A stretch of 8,827 nt of DNA from CAYUWG01 sp964448285 (lineage in GTDB: Bacteria; Bacteroidota; Ignavibacteria; SZUA-365): assembly GCA_964448285.1 (NCBI GenBank), contig CAYUWG010000114.1, forward strand, positions 1 through 8,827, in the 5' to 3' direction. Under the pieces are notes generated by a model, which was not told the DNA's origin, did not search any database, and saw only the letters and a program-made list of their open reading frames with translations. How positions within the stretch are numbered: the stretch's first letter is position 1; every line of letters begins with the position of its first letter. Positions 1 to 6,457 of this stretch are shown piece after piece. Position numbers and translations under genes: made by a program.

Positions 1-1005
1 TGCCGTTGCGCGAACGTCTAACGCACCCCGGAAGATGAATGGAAATCCAAGCACGTTGTTGACCTGGTTCGGATAATCGGAACGACCCGTCGCCATGATG
101 ATATCGTCGCGTGCGGCGACGGCATCTTCATACATGATCTCAGGATCGGGATTGGCCATTGCGAATACGATCGGCTTGTCGGCCATGCTTCGAATCATGT
201 CTTGCGTCAACAGGTCTTTCACGGAAACGCCGCAGAAGACGTCGGCTCCGCGCATGGCGTCTTCAAGGGTTCGCGCTTCCGTCTCGACGGCGAAGTATTC
301 CTTGTACTTGTTCATTCCATGCGTGCGGCCTTTGTAGATGACGCCTTTCGTATCGACGAAGAGAACGTTTTCACGACGCACGCCGAGGAGTTCGTACAAT
401 CGGGCACACGCGATTCCCGCAGCGCCGGCACCACAGAAGACGACTTTCACTTCGTCGATGTTCTTGTTGACGATCTCCAGCGCATTGAGCAACGCCGCGC
501 CGCTGATGATTGCCGTTCCGTGCTGGTCATCGTGAAAGACGGGAATGTTCATCGTGCGCTTCAGTTCTTCCTCGATGTAAAAGCAATCCGGCGCCTTGAT
601 GTCTTCGAGATTGATTCCGCCGAACGTCGGTTCGAGCATCTGCACGGTCTTGATGATGTCGTCGGGATTGTGTGAGTTCAATTCGATATCGAACACGTCG
701 ATATCTGCGAAGCGTTTGAACAGCACGCCTTTGCCTTCCATGACGGGTTTCCCCGCGAGTGCGCCGATGTCGCCGAGTCCGAGAACGGCTGTGCCGTTCG
801 TCACGACGGCGATGAGATTTCCTTTCGCGGTGTAGAGATATGCGTCTTCGGGATTCGCTTCTATTTCACGGCAGGGTTCCGCGACGCCTGGTGTATAGGC
901 CAGGGAGAGGTCGCGTTGCGTTGCGCATGGTTTGGTTGGGATAACTTCGATTTTTCCGCGCCTCGAACTCGAGTGGTATTCCAGCGCGTCTTCTTTGCGT
1001 ATCAT
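1..1005 (-). CDS. maeB: NAD(P)-dependent malic enzyme (oxaloacetate-decarboxylating), N-terminal 335 residues, cut by window edge
   Basis: Malic enzyme oxidatively decarboxylates malate to pyruvate and CO2 while reducing NAD(P)+, in the cytoplasm, linking the TCA cycle to pyruvate. The reverse-strand translation is unbroken from ATG at 1005 to base 1. It shows YTPGVA (residues 37-42, catalytic Tyr), EGKGVLFK (90-97, catalytic Lys region), NLEDIKAP (132-139) and HDDQHGTA (158-165) for metal and substrate binding. It also has a Rossmann GAGAAG (192-197) and the signature GRSDYPNQVNNVLGFPF (307-323). The start is supported by GGAG at 1015-1012, 6 nt upstream of ATG. The C-terminus lies outside, so one cannot tell whether this is the short form (about 400-440 aa) or the MaeB form of about 750 aa with a phosphotransacetylase-like tail. 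Cofactor preference cannot be read with certainty. It has its own candidate promoter and is separated from the upstream gene by a terminator, so it is probably transcribed alone or as the first gene of a unit. Confidence 0.95.
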   Translation of the reverse strand, partial: MIRKEDALEYHSSSRRGKIEVIPTKPCATQRDLSLAYTPGVAEPCREIEANPEDAYLYTAKGNLIAVVTNGTAVLGLGDIGALAGKPVMEGKGVLFKRFADIDVFDIELNSHNPDDIIKTVQMLEPTFGGINLEDIKAPDCFYIEEELKRTMNIPVFHDDQHGTAIISGAALLNALEIVNKNIDEVKVVFCGAGAAGIACARLYELLGVRRENVLFVDTKGVIYKGRTHGMNKYKEYFAVETEARTLEDAMRGADVFCGVSVKDLLTQDMIRSMADKPIVFAMANPDPEIMYEDAVAARDDIIMATGRSDYPNQVNNVLGFPFIFRGALDVRATA

Positions 1006-1167
1006 GACTGACTCCAGAATGAAAAAAGAACGTCCGTCTCAATGAGTCGAACAGGTGAGCGGGATGAAGCATGGAGATACATGAAACCAGCGGTGGATGC
1101 TGTTCACATTCACAAAGTCTTCTGATTCGGCTCCCCATTCAGCGTAGCGACTATTTTCCATTACACT
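1006..1167 (-). other. Long untranslated leader of the malic enzyme gene
   Basis: This stretch lies between the malic enzyme start and the candidate -10 at 1173-1168. If that promoter is right, the transcript has a leader of roughly 155 nt. The reading frame antisense to the malic enzyme 5' end that covers it resembles no protein I know. I see only a small CAGC/GCTG hairpin possibility around 1088-1102 and a T-rich run just before the ribosome binding site. No known riboswitch class was recognised. Confidence 0.3.
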
Positions 1168-1197
1168 ATTATCTTCATCCCAAAATTACTGTCACAA
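1168..1197 (-). promoter_or_regulatory. Candidate sigma70-like promoter for the malic enzyme gene
   Basis: On the minus strand, TTGTGA (1197-1192) and GATAAT (1173-1168) are separated by 18 nt, a reasonable match to -35/-10 consensus. It sits in the AT-rich spacer between the terminator of the upstream gene and the malic enzyme start. It was found by eye only; if this lineage uses a Bacteroidota-type promoter, the match could be chance. Confidence 0.35.
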
Positions 1198-1258
1198 TCA
1201 ACTGATAACGATGCAAGATTCCAAATGCGATTTTATTCCTGCACCGACAGTGGCATTC

Positions 1259-1284
1259 AAAAAAAACGCGATCCGGAGATCGCG
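1259..1284 (-). terminator. Rho-independent terminator after the TonB-C-like gene
   Basis: On the minus strand a perfect 7-bp GC-rich stem, CGCGATC (1284-1278) and GATCGCG (1273-1267), encloses a 4-nt loop and is followed directly by eight T residues (1266-1259). It begins about 26 nt after the stop codon of the gene at 2147-1311, as expected for an intrinsic terminator. On the plus strand the stem is followed only by a short CTTT, so the terminator is directional. It insulates the malic enzyme gene from the upstream block. Confidence 0.9.
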
Positions 1285-1310
1285 CTTTATGATGGAAGAC
1301 TCACCTTTGA

Positions 1311-2147
1311 TTAGAGATAAGATTTCTTAAGCTCTAACTCCTGAACGAGCCGGTCGAGTTCATTCGTGCCTAAGGCAGTCAATGTCTGAATCCCGTTCAA
1401 CCCTGATCCGAGAATCACGGCGTGATGCTCCGAATCCGATTTACGCCACTCAGGGCCCTCCTCTGCCCCTGCGTCTGCGACTGTGTTGAGGTGATCTCGT
1501 GTATCGGTGATCTCGTCTCTCAACCGCAAAATCGCGGTCTCCTTTTTCTCGGCGAGCACTCGGTACAGACGTTTCGCCTGGGCTACTTTTTCTTCCAAAC
1601 GCTTGCGAGCGCCGTCCACGCGTTCCTTCGATGCTTTCGTTCTTTGAAGGCTGTAGCTCTGGAATTCCTTCATTGCCAGTTCATACTCCTGTTGCATGCG
1701 TGAAAGCTCGAGGCGTGTGTGCCAGTAACCTTCCGGGTCGGTTGAAAGAAGGAAGTAATACGGGACGCGAATCATGAAATCCCGTGCCTGTCCGTGCAGC
1801 GTTGCATACCCAGCGGGAAACTTGGTCTTCATCGCGCTTTTCAAACCTGCGTCGTCGAAGAGTTTATCGCCGGATGATACCGTCACGACGGAATAGACGA
1901 CTTTCCCTTCCGAGGTTACGTACATCTCTATTTCAAGCGCCCCCTCTTTGTGCTTGATGACGTTTTCCTGTGGATATTCGGGTGTTTGAAAAACCGGATT
2001 GACCGGGGATGAGAAATTCAATCTGGTGTTCTCATCGGGCACGACGAAGTAATTGGGGATCGAGCCACGCGACCGTGGTGCCTCTGTTTGTGCAGTGCAC
2101 ACAAGAGCGATGAGCGTCAGACTGGGGAGAGAGACAAGGTAACGCAA
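1311..2147 (-). CDS. Secreted protein with TonB C-terminal-like domain followed by a basic coiled coil
   Basis: This 278-residue protein starts with a Sec-type signal peptide (residues 1-19, core SLTLIALVCTA; the -1 Val makes a lipoprotein box unlikely). Residues about 55-134 match the TonB C-terminal fold pattern: a PEYP start, then GALEIEMYVTSEGKV, SSGDKLFDDAGLKSA and a closing PYYFLL strand. In periplasmic TonB this domain contacts outer-membrane receptors. Here residues about 143-225 instead form a Lys/Arg/Glu-rich helical stretch likely to be a coiled coil, followed by a non-descript tail. There is no N-terminal membrane anchor of the ExbB-contacting kind, so it is unlikely to be a working energy transducer. 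The start is TTG: GAGG lies 7 nt upstream (2158-2155), an in-frame TAA sits five codons before the start codon, and no Met occurs before the domain. A terminator follows. Function is unknown; periplasmic location is inferred. Confidence 0.75.
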   Translation of the reverse strand: MRYLVSLPSLTLIALVCTAQTEAPRSRGSIPNYFVVPDENTRLNFSSPVNPVFQTPEYPQENVIKHKEGALEIEMYVTSEGKVVYSVVTVSSGDKLFDDAGLKSAMKTKFPAGYATLHGQARDFMIRVPYYFLLSTDPEGYWHTRLELSRMQQEYELAMKEFQSYSLQRTKASKERVDGARKRLEEKVAQAKRLYRVLAEKKETAILRLRDEITDTRDHLNTVADAGAEEGPEWRKSDSEHHAVILGSGLNGIQTLTALGTNELDRLVQELELKKSYL

Positions 2148-2212
2148 CGTTAAACCTCGTTAAATGGATGGGAGTATGAATTCAGAAGCGCGTAGGCAAA
2201 AACGCAAGCCCA

Positions 2213-2240
2213 AATAAAAGCGAGATGTTCTTCCATGCAA
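2213..2240 (-). promoter_or_regulatory. Weak candidate promoter for the TonB-C-like gene
   Basis: On the minus strand TTGCAT (2240-2235) and TTTATT (2218-2213) are spaced by 16 nt, about 65 nt before the TTG start. The 145-nt gap between the glycosyltransferase stop and this gene is large enough for a promoter, and no terminator hairpin was seen in it. Read-through from the upstream gene is equally possible. The match is weak. Confidence 0.22.
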
Positions 2241-2292
2241 GAGCTAATTTTTCACACTTCATTGATCAGTTGAGAATGACCCTCTAAACGGT

Positions 2293-3471
2293 TCATTTTT
2301 CGTCCTTCATCAGGCTGGTATAGAGTGGTGAAAGATTCTCAAACTCTTTCTCATACTGAAACTCGCGCTCCCTGAGCGACTCAATGCGTTCGATTATTTC
2401 ATTCCTGACTTCAGAATCGAGGAGCTTGATCATAGCGTAGGCGATGCTTGCCGGGTCTTCAGGATCGACGCAGAAGCCCAATCTGCGCTGCCCGACAATC
2501 GCATGCATACCGGGAAAATCACTTGCAATGACGGGCAGTCCCGCCTGGAAATACTCATAGAGTTTGTTGGGCGCACAGTAGTAGTTGTTGCGGTTCGTGT
2601 TTCGGTAGAGGAGCACTCCGATGTCCGCTGATGAGGTGTAAGCGTGTAATCGATCGTAGGGTACGTAGGGATGAAAGAAAATCCGATCTGTGAGCGAAAG
2701 CGTTTCGATTGCGCCCGTCAGTTTATCGAAATACCCTTTGTGTCCTGTGCCCATCAGTATGAACGCAAAGCGAGCAGGCACCATCGACATCGCATGGATA
2801 ATGTTGTCGATACATCGATCCGGTTCGATGATACCCTGATACAGAATGATCCTCTCAATGGAAGAATTCCGCGCAACGACGTAATCGCGCAGGAGATTGC
2901 TCCTCACCGAAGGACGGTACAGCGGGCAGTTTGCAACGACGACGGGGAGCTTCTTCGCACCATAGTCGGTCATGTAGATCTGCGCCCTGTGTGGCTCCGG
3001 TGTAACAATGCTATCGACCTTCGGGCAAAAAAAACGGTCAAGGTTTCGCCAGAGAGATTGAAAGGGCGCAGCGACTTCGTCCATTTCACCCATGATCTCA
3101 TGCGCGTGATAGACAAGCCGACGACCGGTGAGCCGGGATGCAGCAAAAGCAGGAATCAATGACGTCAGGTCGTGCGCTACGATGATTCGTGACCGGCGAA
3201 ACAGCACCTGAAAAAACGCACGCAGGATAAACTCCGCGTAACGAAGAACCTTCCAGAATTTCCCCTGGCTTGCAGTAAGCCGGCGAAGGTTCAGCCGAAG
3301 ATGAACGTGTCGAACTCCGATCAATCCGATTTCAACTTTCACCGGAGAGTCATGATCGACGTCTAAGGCGAAGACAGTAGTGCCGCGTCGGGAATGCATG
3401 ACAAGCTCGTTCTGCAAGGGTGGAAGCTTCCTCGCAGGCGTGAACGACACATGGATGATTTCATACCTCAC
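2293..3471 (-). CDS. Family 4 (GT4, GT-B fold) glycosyltransferase
   Basis: This cytosolic enzyme of 392 residues is predicted to transfer a sugar from a nucleotide-sugar donor to an unidentified acceptor, as in glycan, exopolysaccharide or glycolipid synthesis. The N-terminal GT-B half includes IIVAHDLTSLIPAF (96-109) and the acceptor-side YHAHE (121-125). The C-terminal donor half includes IILYQGIIEPDR (208-219), FILMGTG (237-243), SSADIGVLLY (280-289) and PNKLYEYFQAGLPVIASDFPG (301-321). In the usual GT4 E-x7-E motif the second Glu is E306, while the first position is not Glu, as in a subset of the family. The start is GTG at 3471: an in-frame TAA lies at 3498-3496, and GTG is the first possible start after it. 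No good Shine-Dalgarno is visible, so initiation may depend on translation of the preceding gene, which ends 33 nt upstream. The substrate cannot be deduced. Confidence 0.85.
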   Translation of the reverse strand: MRYEIIHVSFTPARKLPPLQNELVMHSRRGTTVFALDVDHDSPVKVEIGLIGVRHVHLRLNLRRLTASQGKFWKVLRYAEFILRAFFQVLFRRSRIIVAHDLTSLIPAFAASRLTGRRLVYHAHEIMGEMDEVAAPFQSLWRNLDRFFCPKVDSIVTPEPHRAQIYMTDYGAKKLPVVVANCPLYRPSVRSNLLRDYVVARNSSIERIILYQGIIEPDRCIDNIIHAMSMVPARFAFILMGTGHKGYFDKLTGAIETLSLTDRIFFHPYVPYDRLHAYTSSADIGVLLYRNTNRNNYYCAPNKLYEYFQAGLPVIASDFPGMHAIVGQRRLGFCVDPEDPASIAYAMIKLLDSEVRNEIIERIESLREREFQYEKEFENLSPLYTSLMKDEK

Positions 3472-3504
3472 GGAAGAGAAACTGTAGAAGACGCATTACT
3501 CGAA

Positions 3505-5796
3505 CTACAATTGAAACAAGTACTGGAATTTGAGAAAGTACTGTCGGTTCGATTCCGTCAGGTGAACGGGAAGCGGGTCGCCGTTTGGATCGCTGAATGA
3601 ACCGTTCGCCGGAAAGTCCTGTAAAGAACTTGTAGCGCCGATATAAAACAGCGAGAAGGGATTGATACGATACGTGAACAGCGGCTCGATGCTCAGTTCC
3701 CGTGAGAAGTCGTTGTACTGAAGGACGAGTCGTAAAGAGGCTTCACGGGTAAACTGATAGCTTGTACGAACGCGCGCAATATATCCGTTGAAGAAGTCCG
3801 CGTTAGTATCCGGATGCCGGAGTTCGGCGAAAGTGAAGTTCGGTTCGATGATCAACTGTTGCATCGGCTTTATGGTCGCCCATACGCCGAGGTTCGAACC
3901 GCGTCCGAGAACGGGGACAGCGATGCTTCGCGCGATATATCGTCCGGCTTCATAGCGAAATCCGCAGCGGAAAGGATCGCTGAAGTTGCTGCTGATGTTG
4001 AAGCCGCCGCGAAGAATACCATCGATGCGTCTTTCCTTGAAGATTTCCCAACTGAAGAGATACCACATGCTGAGACTTGTTTGTCCTTTCATGCTGATGC
4101 TCAATGACGGTGCGAGGCCGTTGTCCTTTATCGTACCGGCGAAGTTCCAGAGCCTGATTGCAAAGAGCGACGCTTCGATCTCGTTGATGAAGGAGTCTTC
4201 CGGATAAATGGAAAACTCCTGGCCGATGCTGAAGCGCTGCTCGTCGTTTCGCGTGATAAAACCGTTCGGCGCCCGGAAGGTTGGGCCATGACGCCAATAG
4301 TCGATGTTGAAGCTCCAGAAGCGCGCTTCACGTTCGAGACTGATATAGCCCGCATGACCCGTGAACGATTCACCGTCCAGCGCTGCGGTATTCGCTCCGC
4401 CGTTAAAGAGGGCGGCATCGATGCCCGCTTCTTTCGAAAGTGTGGAGTCCGTCGGTTCGAGCGTATGACTGAGCATGCCTTGCGCTTCGACTTTGAAATT
4501 ATCGAGAAAGCGGATCGAGCCATCGATTCCAAAAGTCGTTCCGGAGCCGCCGACGTCTAATCGCCGGTCCGTGAACAAGAGCCCTGCGCTCGAACCCTCC
4601 GAGAAGGATTGCTTGACGCGAACGATGTTCGAGATGCTTTTCCCAAGATTCGGAATGACCGCACTTCTTTCCTGAAAGGGGATCACCTCCGGTGAACGCT
4701 CATCATAAGCGCCGAGATAAAGGATGCTCGTTTTCGCAGTACGGCTTGTCAATTTGGCGGCGACGAGCGGATCGTTGATCGAGCGGGTGTACACAGCGCT
4801 AATCCAAGTGCCGTACAGGTCACTCCCTTCCTGGAAGAACGGCCGTCGTTCGGAAAAGAACAGTGCGAACGTCGTGTTGACATCGACCTGATCCTCATCT
4901 GATTCCACCTGACTGAAATCGGGATTGACGGTCACCTCGGCGTTCGTACTTGGATTGAACGCATACCGGATTCCTAAGCCTGCTTCGCCCTTCACCGGCC
5001 CGTGATCAAGCCCGGAATTTCTCTCCGACAGATCGACCAACTGGGCCGCCTGTGACGCGACAACCGATGGGAGGAACTCGATATCGTTCGATGAACGGAT
5101 GCCGCGCATACCGGTCATGGTTCCGAACTGGCATAGGAAGCAGGGATCGTTCCGACTTATCGCCGCCCATGAATACGTGCTTCGGCTTTCGCGAGGATGC
5201 GTCACCCAGAAATTGACTCGCCATGCCTGCACATCAACGTGGGGGAAACGGAGCGAACGAAAGGGCACCGCGAACTCTACCTCATACCCAGCGTCGGTAA
5301 TGCGGCCGTGCGATTCGTAGATCACATCGAAGCTCTCATCCTCTCCTGACGAAATGGAAAAACGCGTATCGCCCTGGACTCCGAGCGGATTCGAAAAGAG
5401 ATAATAGCTCCACAAGCTCTCCCCGTACGGATCGAGCAAGATGCCGACGTAATCGTCCTGCCACATCTGATCCCTTTCCCTCAGACTTGCGCGGATTCGT
5501 AACGGATCGTCGTCGATTTTGAAAGCGACATAAAGGAAATCCTCGTCGTAGGTAATACGCGCGGTGATACCAATGGGTGGTTGTCCGTTTTCACGCGGGT
5601 ACGTTTCTGAAAACGTTCTGACGACCGCGGTACTTTCCCAGCCCGGGTCCTGAAGATTTCCATCGATCACGATTTCGCCGGTCTTCTTTGAAATCTCCAG
5701 CGAAGGTTTGACTTCCGGCCTGAATTCCGGCTGTGCAAGAAGAGGCGGGAGCGATAAGAGCATACACAGGTGCAGTCGGAGAGTCAACCGCTTCAT
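3505..5796 (-). CDS. Exported outer-membrane protein with CBM9-like N-terminal domain and DUF5916 beta-barrel
   Basis: The 763-residue product starts with a signal peptide (1-21, ending PPLLAQ). Residues about 35-225 form a carbohydrate-binding-family-9-like beta-sandwich, beginning EIVIDGNLQDPGW with the later strand FLYVAFKIDDDP. The rest fits DUF5916: RYAFNPSTNAEVTVNPDFSQ, then DQVDVNTTFALFFSERRPFF with QEGSDLYGT, then many alternating hydrophobic strands. It ends in FQYLFQL, the aromatic C-terminal strand typical of outer-membrane barrels. Proteins of this type are common in Bacteroidota and relatives, and their biochemical role is not established. I chose ATG at 5796 over an upstream in-frame start at 5892 because it is followed at once by the signal peptide and preceded by AAAGG with 7-nt spacing, while the upstream 32 residues do not resemble a leader. 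A CFLC pair near residue 237 could form a disulfide. It is probably the first gene of a unit with the glycosyltransferase, and it diverges from the rrf2-like operon. Confidence 0.85.
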   Translation of the reverse strand: MKRLTLRLHLCMLLSLPPLLAQPEFRPEVKPSLEISKKTGEIVIDGNLQDPGWESTAVVRTFSETYPRENGQPPIGITARITYDEDFLYVAFKIDDDPLRIRASLRERDQMWQDDYVGILLDPYGESLWSYYLFSNPLGVQGDTRFSISSGEDESFDVIYESHGRITDAGYEVEFAVPFRSLRFPHVDVQAWRVNFWVTHPRESRSTYSWAAISRNDPCFLCQFGTMTGMRGIRSSNDIEFLPSVVASQAAQLVDLSERNSGLDHGPVKGEAGLGIRYAFNPSTNAEVTVNPDFSQVESDEDQVDVNTTFALFFSERRPFFQEGSDLYGTWISAVYTRSINDPLVAAKLTSRTAKTSILYLGAYDERSPEVIPFQERSAVIPNLGKSISNIVRVKQSFSEGSSAGLLFTDRRLDVGGSGTTFGIDGSIRFLDNFKVEAQGMLSHTLEPTDSTLSKEAGIDAALFNGGANTAALDGESFTGHAGYISLEREARFWSFNIDYWRHGPTFRAPNGFITRNDEQRFSIGQEFSIYPEDSFINEIEASLFAIRLWNFAGTIKDNGLAPSLSISMKGQTSLSMWYLFSWEIFKERRIDGILRGGFNISSNFSDPFRCGFRYEAGRYIARSIAVPVLGRGSNLGVWATIKPMQQLIIEPNFTFAELRHPDTNADFFNGYIARVRTSYQFTREASLRLVLQYNDFSRELSIEPLFTYRINPFSLFYIGATSSLQDFPANGSFSDPNGDPLPVHLTESNRQYFLKFQYLFQL

Positions 5797-5912
5797 GGGG
5801 GAAACCTTTCGTGGCGATGCAGTGGTGCTGCTGGTGTTCGGGAGGAGTTCGAGTGCATGTCGGATACAAAACCAAACGGCGGATTTGACCACGTTTGCGG
5901 CTCCATTTTAGG

Positions 5913-5931
5913 AAAAATTCGATGAATCCTT
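5913..5931. promoter_or_regulatory. Imperfect 19-bp palindrome, candidate operator of the Rrf2-type regulator
   Basis: AA-2-ATTC-3-GAAT-2-TT is symmetric about base 5922 (12 of 18 flanking positions paired). It lies 56 nt before the regulator's ATG and just downstream of a TTGACC (5885-5890) that could serve as a -35, with only a poor -10 (TTTTA around 5906-5910). Rrf2 dimers such as IscR and NsrR bind palindromes of about this size, often overlapping their own promoters. Location and symmetry are seen; binding is inferred. Confidence 0.25.
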
Positions 5932-5986
5932 GTTTCGTGTCCATCGGGTGTCGTACTTTCGGATGGAACAGTCTGAAAGAACACTT

Positions 5987-6427
5987 ATGAGCATCATCTT
6001 TAGCCGACAATGTGAATACGCCCTCCAGGCTCTCATGTACCTTTCATTGAAACCGGAAGGCGAGCTCACATCCATCAAAGAAATTTCAGGCAAGCTCGAT
6101 ATCCCGTATCACTTTCTTGGGAAAATCCTCCAGGACCTCGTGTACAAAGGTTTGCTTGTCTCGTCCAAGGGTGCGAAAGGAGGTTTTGCGCTTGCGATGC
6201 CGCAGGGCGAGATCACGCTCCTGCACGTCGTCGAAGCCATCGACGGACTTGATTTTTTGGACAACTGCGTTATGGGTTTTCCCACGTGCAACGGACGCAA
6301 CCCCTGTGCGGTGCACGACAGATGGGGTGAGCTCCGCGATGAGATTTATAACATGCTTGTCACCCGCAATCTCTACGACATGGCCGCGAACATGAAGAAG
6401 GCGGAATTCCGCGCGCTTCTCCGATAG
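5987..6427 (+). CDS. Rrf2-family Fe-S transcriptional regulator (IscR/NsrR-like)
   Basis: This is a 146-residue DNA-binding protein of the Rrf2 family, whose members sense nitric oxide, redox state or Fe-S status through a cluster. The N-terminus, FSRQCEYALQALMYLS (5-20), is the family opening. A winged helix-turn-helix follows (about 27-69, with KEISGKLDIPYHFLGKIL and the wing KGAKGGFAL). The cluster loop holds C94, C101, C107 and H110, that is C-x6-C-x5-C-x2-H. In E. coli IscR the ligands are three Cys and one His with the same final C-x2-H spacing, so a bound cluster is likely. I chose ATG 5987 over the longer frame start at 5930 because the family N-terminus begins here. The ribosome binding site (GAAAGA, 6 nt spacing) is modest. 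It heads a plus-strand unit with a polyferredoxin 30 nt downstream and probably controls that unit and itself. Whether it is an NO sensor or an IscR-type sensor is not decided by sequence. Confidence 0.9.
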   Translation: MSIIFSRQCEYALQALMYLSLKPEGELTSIKEISGKLDIPYHFLGKILQDLVYKGLLVSSKGAKGGFALAMPQGEITLLHVVEAIDGLDFLDNCVMGFPTCNGRNPCAVHDRWGELRDEIYNMLVTRNLYDMAANMKKAEFRALLR

Positions 6428-6457
6428 CAGTTTTCCATTTTCTTCAGTTGTTTTTAC

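Noticed and set aside
202..675. Plus-strand open frame of 157 codons
   Set aside because: It lies antisense to the malic enzyme, whose minus-strand translation carries all catalytic motifs without interruption.
866..1138. Minus-strand 90-codon frame upstream of and overlapping the malic enzyme start
   Set aside because: More than half overlaps the malic enzyme coding sequence in another frame, and the remaining part resembles no known leader peptide or protein.
3394..3600. Plus-strand 68-codon frame across the DUF5916/glycosyltransferase junction
   Set aside because: The translation looks vaguely protein-like, but it overlaps the conserved C-terminal strand of the barrel protein and the start of the glycosyltransferase in antisense. 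It has no ribosome binding site of note.
5938..5970. Possible hairpin TGTCCATC / GATGGAACA in the leader of the regulator gene
   Set aside because: The stem contains a bulge and a 16-nt loop, is not GC-rich and has no T-tract. It is too weak to call a regulatory structure.
6428..6457. Possible terminator between the regulator and the polyferredoxin gene
   Set aside because: The 30-nt gap contains T runs but no hairpin, so co-transcription is more likely.
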